Source of the DNA: Lodderomyces elongisporus
Lineage: Eukaryota; Ascomycota; Pichiomycetes; Serinales; Debaryomycetaceae
DNA: 64,000 bases
NCBI RefSeq assembly: GCF_030384665.1
Contig: NC_083677.1
Coordinates: 1,175,501-1,239,500 of the forward strand
Direction of reading: 5' to 3'
Numbering within the stretch: the first letter of the stretch is position 1; the number at the start of each line of letters is the position of its first letter. The position numbers and the translations under genes were made by a program. Shown here in pieces: positions 35,764 through 46,000 of this stretch. The notes under the pieces were generated by a model, which saw nothing but the letters and a program-made list of their open reading frames with translations, did no database searches and was not told the DNA's origin.

Positions 35764-37444
35764 TCAATTCATTTCTACATCACCGTCGTCCCTAAACTCT
35801 TGGTCCTCCTCTTCATCATCTAAATAGCTACCGCTCTTACACGCCTTGTACTCATCAATCACACTAACTATGGCTTCTCTACATTCACCAAATACCCCAC
35901 CTACTCTATTCATTTCCTCAGCAGAATTATCTTCACAATACATGTTGAAATATGCTTTCCTCTTTGCTAACATGTCAAACTGTCGAAGGATTTTCTCAAA
36001 CAATGCAATCACCGAGGTGTTGTTTGAAATTTGTATACCTTCAAGCAGTTGGTCTTGAACAAACGGCGATTTCTTTCCGTATACCACAGGAACAGACCTT
36101 GTGGCCCACCCGGGAAAATTCGTCCTTGACTGTATTTTCAATATCCCCTTCCGAATCTCCTTTCTATCGAGACTAGACCCACTGATCAAGTAGTTCATCA
36201 AGGCAACAAATACAACATCGGTACCATGCGGACTAATCACCGACTTGTAACGATCATCAGACAACTCTAAGAACATATCGTGTTCATTGATATACTTGTG
36301 ATTTGAATGTCCACCACTAAATGGCGCAATAGACGTTGTAAGAAATTTCAAGTCGGATGTTGGTATCACCGAAGACATTATGGACTGGATCGAGCTGTAC
36401 ATGTACCCAGGGAACCGAATGGGATTGCTGATCGATGCTATTACAGAAGCAATCAATTTGTTTGCACCTTGAAACGAAGCGTGTCCACTCATTTCTTTAT
36501 CGTTGAGATGATGGTTGTAGTAGGGATTGTGTCGCATGTTACTTTGATTTAATAATAAATTATCGATATTGTTCAATGCATCATTGTGAAAGACAAAAGT
36601 ACCATGACTGCACTCTATCAATTTCTTTAATGTCAACACAGAATTATAAGGTTGCACCACTACATCACTGGTCTTGTCATTAGAGGGAAACACCGAAACT
36701 GTGGTTATAATCTTCTTGCTGTACCTATCTTGTAAAATCTCCAAAATCTTTGATCCAACACCCGACCCGGTCCCTCCAGCAACGCTATGCATCAATTGAA
36801 AATGCGCCAAGTTATCACACTTGTCCACCTCACGATCAATCAAGTTTAATATATCTTCCTCATGTTCATGTCCATACCGGTACCCATTTGACCAATTATT
36901 AGCAGCACCACCTCCATTCTCACTAAGATGTGCATTTCTTGGATTAAACATTGGCATCGCATTAAGAGCTTTTGAAATAACCGAGGGCTCAAGGTCAATC
37001 ATAATGGATCGTGGAGTATACTTGTACGAATCGGAAACAGTAAAATATAGCTCGGGATTGTCATTTCTGTACTGAAGCTGGCGTACATTCTGCGGCAGCT
37101 CGGACTCAGTTAAAGTGGTGTTTCTACTACCCTGTTGACTGTAATCAATAAATTCATTTGATGATTCCGGGGGATAAGGTGTCAGAGATCCATCTGCAGT
37201 AATTCCATGCTCGGATGCAAGTTGTTGCCAGTACAGAAGTCCTACTTGGTTTCCACACTGGCCGGCTTGGATTGTAACTGTTTCTCTAGAGGGCAAAAAA
37301 AAAGAGGATAGTTAGTAACAATGTATCATTAAAGGAGATAAACAAATGAAATTTCTTTTTCTTCTTCTTTTTGGTCTTTTTTTTCCTTTTTCTAAAGAAA
37401 AAGTTTATAAAACAATTGGTAAATCTCGGCACATACCCTGGCAT
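35764..37444 (-). CDS. TUB4: Gamma-tubulin; two exons with an 8-nt first exon
   Basis: Exon 1 is 37444-37437 (ATGCCAGG) and exon 2 is 37285-35764. The join gives MPGETVTIQAGQCGNQVG, the canonical gamma-tubulin start, in a 509-aa protein. The tubulin GTP-binding signature is AGGTGSG (about residues 172-178). Other family blocks include PRSIMIDLEPSVI and an acidic C-terminal tail. Gamma-tubulin, with Spc97 and Spc98, nucleates microtubules at the spindle pole body. The intron has GTATGT, TACTAAC and CTCTAG on the minus strand. Without splicing, the main frame has no good start: its most upstream possibility is a TTG inside the intron's acceptor region, giving a spurious MPSRE. Positions aligned with the family start support the spliced model. 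Downstream lies tRNA-Asp on the other strand. Confidence 0.95.
37286..37436 (-). other. TUB4 intron (151 nt)
   Basis: Donor GTATGT at 37436-37431, branch site TACTAAC (plus-strand GTTAGTA at 37311-37317), pyrimidine tract and acceptor CTCTAG ending at 37286. It splits codon 3 (GG|A, Gly). Confidence 0.93.
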
Positions 37445-38141
37445 TTAAAATGTGATTTGGTTGATTTCGGTTATCAAACAGTTATTAAGATGAAATCGGG
37501 AGAAAGTGAGAAAGGGCAAAAAAGGAAGGTTTTGTTGTTGTTGTTGTTGTTGTTATTGTAAAATTAGACCCGTAGCGTGTCGCACGCGCGTTTTCAATTC
37601 TTCTATAGTGGTTTTTTTTTTGTATATTTAATTTGAGAAGCTTGTGGACAGAGTATAAAGAATAATAATAATAATAATAAAAAAATTGCAATGTTCAGGA
37701 GGAAAAAGAAATAGAATAATCACGTGATCTCTCATTATATAAACCTTTTCCAATATTTCTAAACGTAACGAGCAATACCTGTAGAGAAAGTACCAAAGAG
37801 AAAAAGTCTCAAAACATTTTCTTTTCTTTCTTTCTTTTTTTTTTTCATTTTTTTTTTCATCAAAAACTTTATTATTAACCAAAAAATATACAACTATATG
37901 TAACGTATAAGAAGGTGAAAAGGTATTCTTATGGGGAAACACTCAAACCAAGTGTTGCACTTTTTCTTTTTTTTTTTTTATTTAATTTTTTTCCTTTACT
38001 CATCATCTCCAATTCTTTATTCTTTCATTTCATTCCTTTTTCTTTATTTGTATCATCTTCAGAGTCTTTCAACGTCTGACCGGCAGCGTACTGAAAGGAG
38101 ATCCAACATCAAAAGCATATTCTATTTTCCGCAACTCATGC
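37445..38141. other. TUB4 promoter and 3' flank of the secreted-protein gene
   Basis: Contains a palindromic ATCACGTGAT (37719-37728), about 275 bases upstream of TUB4 and a match to Cbf1/bHLH sites. Also (TTG)n near 37533-37556, an AAT run near 37662-37680 and long T tracts. No gene seen. Confidence 0.6.
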
Positions 38142-39218
38142 TTAGTAAGATCTTCTCTTCTTCTTACAGGTCTTGCCAGTAGTAGTTGAAGTGGCCAAGG
38201 TGTTTCCGCCACCGCCAGAGGATACGGTGACATCGGTGAGACTAGCAGTCAAACTGCTCAAGTTGGCAGACCCAGTAGTAACAGTTGGGGTTGGACCACC
38301 AGGAGGTGAAGTAACAAATGTGGAAGAGGTAGTAGTGTCTTTACAGTTACCAAAAGCAGCAGCCAAGGCATTGACAATAACACTCTTCAAGGTATCAAGG
38401 TTCAAAAAGTTCTTGAGCAAAGTTGGAATCAAACCAGAAGCAATCAAGTCTTGAAGCAAGTCTGATAATGAAATGGCATTTTCATTGAACAATTGTTCAA
38501 TCAAAGAGGCACCGAATGAGTAAAAGTCGTCATCGGTAACCAATGCCTCAACAACTTGGTTAGCCAAACCAGAGTCCTTAAGTGATTCCATCAATGAAGT
38601 TAAAGTATCCGATGAATCTCTGGCCAACAAAACAACTGGTTGGTCGTCTCTAGCAGCCAACAAGTATTCCCTAGCTTCCCTCTTGGATTTTTCAACTTCT
38701 TGTTGAACAGTTGTTGAACTAAGACCCAATGCGTTACCAATCAATTCTGGCAAGTTGGACAATTCTTGACCAATCAATTTGAAAATCTCAGCATAGAATG
38801 GACAGTAGTTGATCAAATCGTGAATGACATCAACAGCCAATCCCGAGTCATTAAGTGATTTCAACAAAGTACCGACATTGATCCAACCATTCTTGATAGC
38901 TGTAACAATAACGTCCTTGGCAATTCCAGACAAGGTTGGATCGTCAATAAACCACTTGATGACAGTTGGTGCCAAGTTGGTGTCCTTGATAAGAGCCAAA
39001 ATGTCAGTCACAATTTGGGATTCTCTCTTTGACAATTCTTGGTTGGTCATAAGGTCTCTCTTTGCATTATAAGAGTTGAGGTGGGTGAGTGCCAAGTTGA
39101 GTGAGTCAACATCTCTCTTGGTGATCTCGGATGTGATTGGAGTGCCAACAGCTGGGGATGCTGCAATTTGGCTGACAGCAGCAAGAATTAAAGTAGCGGT
39201 AGCAATATCAAACTTCAT
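38142..39218 (-). CDS. Secreted, KR-processed repeat protein of unknown function
   Basis: This 358-aa protein has a clear signal peptide (about 1-20, ILAAVSQIAASPA). Several Lys-Arg dibasic sites (TKRD, AKRD, SKRE, SKRE) fit Kex2 cleavage. The body contains two related segments of about 60 residues (about 85-145 and 215-280), both with the pattern SGLA..V...L followed by a second helix block. A Thr/Ser/Gly-rich linker (about 295-345) follows, then a basic end (CKKKRRSY). There is no GPI-type hydrophobic tail, so it is probably secreted or bound to the wall noncovalently. The layout recalls Candida surface proteins of the Op4 type, but I cannot assign a family. Codon use is biased towards preferred codons, suggesting strong expression. 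A 12-bp repeat lies just upstream. Confidence 0.85.
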   Translation of the reverse strand: MKFDIATATLILAAVSQIAASPAVGTPITSEITKRDVDSLNLALTHLNSYNAKRDLMTNQELSKRESQIVTDILALIKDTNLAPTVIKWFIDDPTLSGIAKDVIVTAIKNGWINVGTLLKSLNDSGLAVDVIHDLINYCPFYAEIFKLIGQELSNLPELIGNALGLSSTTVQQEVEKSKREAREYLLAARDDQPVVLLARDSSDTLTSLMESLKDSGLANQVVEALVTDDDFYSFGASLIEQLFNENAISLSDLLQDLIASGLIPTLLKNFLNLDTLKSVIVNALAAAFGNCKDTTTSSTFVTSPPGGPTPTVTTGSANLSSLTASLTDVTVSSGGGGNTLATSTTTGKTCKKKRRSY

Positions 39219-39312
39219 TATGTGATTGTTTTTTTAGATTTTATGGTTTGTATTTTGAATTTTGAATTTCTTTGTTGTTTTTAGGCTTTGCTTAATGATG
39301 GCGAGGGTGGTT

Positions 39313-39357
39313 GGCTAAGTCTTGGGCTAAGTCTTGGGCTAAGTCTTAGGCTAAGTG
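39313..39357. repeat. 12-bp tandem repeat in the secreted-protein promoter
   Basis: About 3.7 copies of GGCTAAGTCTTG, 95-140 bases upstream of the ATG at 39218. Confidence 0.9.
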
Positions 39358-40650
39358 GGTATTGATGCAGAGTAAACGAAAGGTTTTGGGAGCAAATAAT
39401 ATTATTGTATTGTTTACGTTGGTAATGTTAACAATGACGTTGTTGTTGTTGTTGTTGATGATGATGATGATAAGGGTAAAGAAAAAAGTGCTTCTTTGAT
39501 TTGGTTTAGAAAGTTGAATCGAAAAAGGGTTCGTCAAAAATCAACAGGAATTGTTGCTCATTATATATTTTTTTCCAAAACTTGTGAAAAGGCAGAGATG
39601 CTTTCTTCGTTCTCTTTTCCTTCTTCTTGGTGATAGCAGTAGTAGTGATAATAGTGGTAATAGCAGCAGCAGCAGCAGCAGTAGCAGAATTGAATTTGAA
39701 TACAATTGCCTGTAATTGATGTTAACAAAGTCCTTTAATTTTCCTATACCTCATCCAGTAATTCAAAGATGGTGAATTTCCATCTAGAGTAATAGATGCA
39801 CTATTGTCTAAAATGTTTGTGACGGGAAGCATGTTCTTGTTTACCCCGACTTTTGGGAAACCCGCACTTTGTGGAGTGTGGAAGAGTGTGCCTTATTAGT
39901 GATGGGCAACACCAGAGTCCATCAGTTATGGCACAAACGTTTCATTTTTGTTATTTAATGGTGGCAGCAAATTTTGAAGGGTGTTGATACAAAGAAAAAA
40001 GATTAAATAAAAAAAAAGAAAAGAAAAGAAAAGAAAAGAAAGCTAAAGGGCAAGAGAAAAGGGAGTGGCATTGTTGTTGTTGATCAATACGAAATTGTTA
40101 AAAATTGTATGAATGAGAGATGGAGTGAGAGTGAGAGTGAGAGTGAGAGAGACAAACTAAAAATAATAACAAAAGATCTCACAAAATATCAATCTGTTTT
40201 CCGTTTTAGGAAATTTTTGGTTTTGTACCACTGTACCTTTTACCAAGTTTTAAACTGAATTCGGTAAAGTTCCATTTTGGCATCTTTTCGTCAAAAAAAA
40301 AAAGATCAAAAGATCTAACCAAGCATATAATTAATGGGGTCTTATTGCATCTAGATCTTTTAATTTTTGTTTGAACAAAAGAGATTGGAATAGAGAAAGA
40401 GTTGTAGAAGTGCCCACGATTTGCTAAATTTAGATTTATCTCTACAAGAGAAACAATTATCCTCATCAACAACATGTATATGAGTTTGTAGTGATGGTGT
40501 ATCTAATTTGCATTGTCAATGAGTATAGGAAATTAGTAAGATTGGAAAAAAGAGAGAAAGGAACAAAGAGCACTGGCATACCAATGTATCTAAGATGTGA
40601 AATAGTTTAGAATATGACTTTGGAAAAGTCATCAGTGAAGTCAAGCGTAA

Positions 40651-40807
40651 GTTATTTGTGTGAGAGAGTTGTTTGTGTGTGATAGTTGTTTGTGTGTGAT
40701 AGTTGTTTGTGTGTGATAGTTGTTTGTGTGAGAGAGTTGTTTGTGTGAGAGAGTTGTTTGTGTGAGATAGTTATTTGTGTGAGAGAGTTGTTTGTGTGTG
40801 TGTGTTT
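40651..40807. repeat. 17-bp minisatellite
   Basis: Eight units of GTGTGAGAGAGTTGTTT and variants (GTGTGTGATAGTTGTTT), flanked by partial units and a GT run. Confidence 0.92.
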
Positions 40808-43078
40808 CCCAGATACCATAGAGGATTTGTCAAAACTAGACAGAGACGGAGGTAAGTGCAAAACATTGTCTCCATAGTTATAACTCCGAGTTTTTGTCAC
40901 AAATGTGTAAATAAGATGTAAAAGTTGGTGGGTTTCGAAACGTGCTTTTCTATACCTCGTCTCCTGCAAATTGAGATCTTACTCGATTGGGAAAATTGGC
41001 ACTATGAAAGTACGTTCCTTACTCAAATTTATTATTCAGAAGTTTCATAATTTATTTTCACTGGCACTGAAAGGACTTGCTTTCATATATCTATTCTTCT
41101 TTTCTTTTCTTTTTTCTTTACTATTACATTTGATTTCAGTATAGCCTTCTCTGTAAACAAAAAAGGGTTCAAATAAAAGTGGAATCCATCACTTTCTTCA
41201 TTCTATATTCACTCTTTCTTTATTTCTATTTTTGCTTTTCTTTTTTGCTTTTGATACTGTTTTTCAGGTTTCTAATTTCCCCTCGATGGAACAAGCTACA
41301 CGAAAGACAGAATTTCAATTTCAAGTTAAAGGGCAGGAATCTTACATTTGCCTAATGGAGTCATATAATAATACTAGCGACTAGAGGTCAAGATGAAAAA
41401 AGAGCAGAAAGCTATATTGTCTAGTGTGTTCTAGATTATTTGATCAGAAATAGAATAACCAGTCCTCAACCTTCTTTAAAGCTCACCATGATGTTGCAGA
41501 ATATGCTCAAAGCCATGTTTTTGAAAGAATAGTTAACCAATTTGGGAAACAAATGCTGGAGATTTCTATGGTAAACGAAAGATGCCATTATCGAGGCTTC
41601 TCAACTGTGTGGTTGCACAAAGTGTCGCATATTATTAGCCGAAAAATAAAACACAAGCAAACATGCAAACCTCTGAATCAATGAAACAAACTAACAAAAC
41701 AAGCAAACCTTTAAGACAAACAAGAGTTATATTATGATTCGATGGAGATGGAAACTATTTTTCAAAATTTGTTTTTGTTTTTCTTCTGCTCTTTCCGTTT
41801 TTCTCAATGCTTAGCGCCGAGGATGAAGGGTTTTTTCCTTTAAATTTTAATTTTTCTTTCACCCGATTCTTTTCCTATGTTGCTTAAATCCGGTTATATA
41901 TATCCGATGTTTCTTTTTTTTCTTTTTCTTCCCTTTTTTTTTTTCCGGTTTACCCGTTTCCACTCTAATCTACTGCGCTGAAAGTAAATGCCATTGCAAG
42001 AGGTTGGAAGATGATAAAGACTAAAGTGGAGGATAGATGACAGAGGATCAGGAAGGGGCGGATAATAAACTTACAACAGAATTGAAAGAAAAACAACAAC
42101 TATTTGACAGGGTCTTTAAGGAATATCTTTTTCCTGTAAGCTTAGCAGACTCCAGTTGGATTTTTCATATTTGAAATGACAAAAAAACAAAAAATAACAA
42201 ACAAAAACAGAGAGAAAAAGAGGGAGAGAAAGAGAAAGAGGGGGAGAGGGAGAGGGAGGAAGAAGTGAATCAATAGCGTGAATATTAACCACTCAAAGCC
42301 ACCAGATTGTCATCATAAAACATACTGGAAAGCCTCAAACATTTTCGTTTTTTTTCTTCTTTTTCTTTTTTTTTTCTTTTTTTTTTTTCGCAAGAGATCC
42401 CTATTTACTTTGGATGGCAATCAAGTGTTCAAACTCACAAGACGTATTTGAAGAGCTGAGCCTACTCCCTTTTGATGCTGCAATTCGCTCACATAACCAC
42501 CATTTCATCTTTTGTATTCAATTCTGCCTTCTGTTTTATTCGATGCTATTCTCTTAGAAGCTTGCTGAATAAAAGAGAGACAAAAAAAAGAATGAAAAAA
42601 AAGGAAACAGGTAAATCAGCAGCAGCAGCAGTAATTGAATAGGTGGAAATTTAACGGTTGCGGAATGAGAGCGCGCAAATTTGGTAATCTTTTGCATAAA
42701 GATCATTTTTATAGGCTTCCCACTATTGCCGAACTTATTATGCATAGAGAGGTCTTTCTTTTTTTTTCTATACAAAAAGAAAAATTCGTTAGCATATACA
42801 TGAACTCTAATGTTTCTAACCATCATGTTTTTCTCTTTCTTCTTCTTTTTCTTCTTCTTCTCTTAATTTCCTAATCTCTTTTTAGGTCCTTGTTTCACAT
42901 AATTGCATATCATATCCTACAATTTTTTTATAACAACAATTAAGAACAACCAATAATATATCGCTACAACTGTAGTCGACTTATCTTCAAATCACCAATC
43001 ACAAACCACCAATCACAAATCACAAGATACTGGGCAGGAATACATCTGGTCCCGAATAAGTGGCATCTCGAAACTAGC

Positions 43079-46000
43079 ATGCTTTACTATTGCTTCTTGG
43101 TAGCCGCAATCACCTATGCCGTGCTTTTACTTCTTATCAACACTTTACCACACATCTCGGTCAAATACTTTGGGCTTTTATCGTTAAGATGCATCACCAT
43201 CAAAACTAAGACTTCCACTATAAGGATTGGCAGACTATCCTTGAGACTAAGTTTCCGCAAATCCATGGGACAGACTAGTCTAAGACCTTTCAACATAGAG
43301 GTTGCAGACGTATCAATCCGGAGCGATACCCAGAAACCATCAGGTACTAGTAATTCTGAAGAGCATCATGAGAGTAAGAGAAAGAGTCCGAATGTACCTC
43401 CTAAATCATTATTCAATATCAATTTAAAGGAAAAGCTACATTTCACTTTACCAAAATCCATCCACAACTACTTAGTCCGGACCCAATTGATAAATATGAT
43501 AAATTTCCAAGTGTTTCGAATATCCATATACCATGAAGATGCACACGAAGATATTTGCGTGGAAACCGAATTTTGCAGAATCCAGACTGAGATTGAAAAA
43601 AACTGTGACTTGAGGATCACATTGACTTTGCTCAATGGTGTAATCTATGATATAGCAAATGTCGAAGAGAAAGTGCACTTGTTTCGAAATGTCGAGTTCT
43701 ACGTCGACTGTCAGGCAATTGCCACATGCGAAGCCTTAACTCCTAACAAAATCTCAATTCAGTTGCAAGACTTTGAGCAATCCCTCTCCGTAGGAAGATT
43801 GAATATCCCGCTCGAGTTTTTTGACATTGAAAATAGACAGAAACAGAGACAGAAACAGAAAGAGAAAGAAGACCAAGAACGAGAACGAGATCGAGAACGA
43901 GACCAGAAATCGGAACCGAATCAAAGCTCAAACATGAATGTGGATCTGAGCCAAACCAATCCAGAAATCTCTGATGAATTATCTAAAGATACCAAAGAGT
44001 CTATTCAAATTGCTACTGAGGGTGTTAAGCACCACAAAGAGAGGTTTCTTAAATACAAGGAACTTACAAAGGAGATATTGATGCTATATTCTAATACGAA
44101 TGTGCGGTTCGAGGACACAACTATTTCTTACAAGGACGTATCAGCCAATTTATCGAACTTTGTGCTTTTATTGAAGAAACTGGAAAAGCCAGACCAGTCA
44201 ATAGCTGTCAAGTTGGAGATGTACTTGACATCCTTCAAAATTTACCACAAAGAAACTCAATGTTTGGAACTACCATCGTGTACAATAAACTACGAGCTTT
44301 GCCCACTTAAACTCTTGATGGCCGCTCAAGCTTACCTCGATTTAAAGTCAATGACCGAAACACATAATCAGGTACAAACGGAAACACAAACGCCAACACA
44401 AACGCCAACACAAACGCCAACACAAACGCCAACTCATAGTCAACCACAAGCACAAACGCAAACAAAAACCCCGTCCAAACCTCTCTCACAGTTTTTGGAT
44501 TTCGAATTGAACATAACATTGTCCAATCCAACGATCGATATCTATTACGACCAGGAAGACTTTATCTTTGGCCTTTTCAAGAATAAGCTCGCTGCAAAGG
44601 AAAAGAAACATTCGAATGCGGCAACAAATTCTATCGACGCCAACAAGTCTTTGAGGATGACAAATTTTGCATCTCAAATAATCAACTTTGTTCTGAGTAA
44701 ATTGACAATAGTGGATTTCCAGTTAAACTTGCATCTCCCCGAGATTGGTCTGTTTAAAGATTCCGAGTTTAATAGACATTCAACTTCAAATATGGTGATT
44801 AGCTTCCGTCTTTCGGCATTCTTTCTTAGACTCTTCACTAGGAGACAAAGGTCCAGGTCCAGGTCCAGGATATCAAGACTGAGCACCAAGAGAACTCTCA
44901 ACTGTTTACTCAAACTAAAGAATTTTAAGGGAGAAGCTCAAGAAAATTTGGTACAACTCACAAAAATCAACACCTTAGTCTCATATGATCTTGAAAAGCA
45001 ACAGCTTTCAGGTCAAGTATCAAGTAAAGTTATCAGATTCAAGTCCGTCAATGACCATTTCTTTTACATGGTGAGACAGTTTCGCAATCGACAGAGAATG
45101 TATTTTAACCAGAAATACGATATTTGGAGGGCTAAGCATAAAAAAGAAGATGCAACCAATCTGATCAATCCAAATTCAGAAAATAAACCAACAACTCCAA
45201 CACCATCAGAAACAGCAACACCACAAGAACCAAACGGTTCAACCAAGTTTATTCATTTGTTTGAAGTACTCCCAAGTTTTGTTTCATCTCTCAAATTTAC
45301 GTCTAAGGAAATTATATTTGATATTCTCTGCAAAGAAGGTCTCCCCAGTCGAATAATATACGATTGGCAATTAGAGAAAGAAGTTGATTTGGCAGATTTC
45401 CGTCGAGGCATTTCTCTACGAATCAATGATACCACTGGTCACTATAAGTTGCTGAAACAATCTTTAGGGCTCTCGGTTGCTCAAATCCAGCTTTTCACAA
45501 TTAGTGAGTACTCACTGGAGTATATGGAGGACTTTGACAAAGTTTGTCCACAACAAGCAAGTGACTCAGAGTTGGATGATCTCTCGAGTATAAATTCATT
45601 TGCATCAGAACATGACAATCAAGAAAGAATGACCGGAGGTAGTAACATTGGCGATGGGAATGTCAGCAGTGGTAGTGGTGGTGGAAGAAATAATGTTGAA
45701 GATTGTGATAATGATAATGATAATGATGATGATGATGATGATGATAGCCCAGAACAAGGTATAAAGCGTATCAAAAATGTCTTGAATATTCAGGATATAA
45801 ATTTGACTAATTCTGTATCGACAGCGGATGATGCAGATCGAGATAGGTTACTTTTATCGATTCCCGAGATTGACAGTCGATTAGACATGTTTTTTTTCTG
45901 GTGCATTTTTTATGCCAGGTCTATGTTGCAAAGATTTGCTCCCACTGTTGAAAGCAATTGTAGTAAAGAACAGCTCCAGAAAATTTCGAAACCTAAACCT

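Larger units (their letters stand above)
39219..43078. other. 3.9 kb gene-free stretch between the secreted-protein gene and FMP27
   Basis: The longest stretch without a gene in the window. It contains a 12-bp repeat at 39313-39357, GTTGTT/GATGATG runs near 39437-39472, CAG/AGC runs near 39662-39686, (GAGAGT)n near 40120-40148, a 17-bp minisatellite (40651-40807) and a GAGAGGGAGAGG purine run (42200-42265). Open frames are short and repeat-driven. No tRNA, snRNA or repeat pair was recognised by eye. Confidence 0.6.

Noticed and set aside
37286..37296. Unspliced gamma-tubulin start reading MPSRE
   Set aside because: It depends on a TTG codon inside the intron's acceptor region. The spliced start MPGET is the family consensus and has full splice signals.
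42635..42874. 79-codon plus-strand frame upstream of FMP27
   Set aside because: Ends in poly-Phe/Leu from a T-rich tract; no family features and no codon bias.
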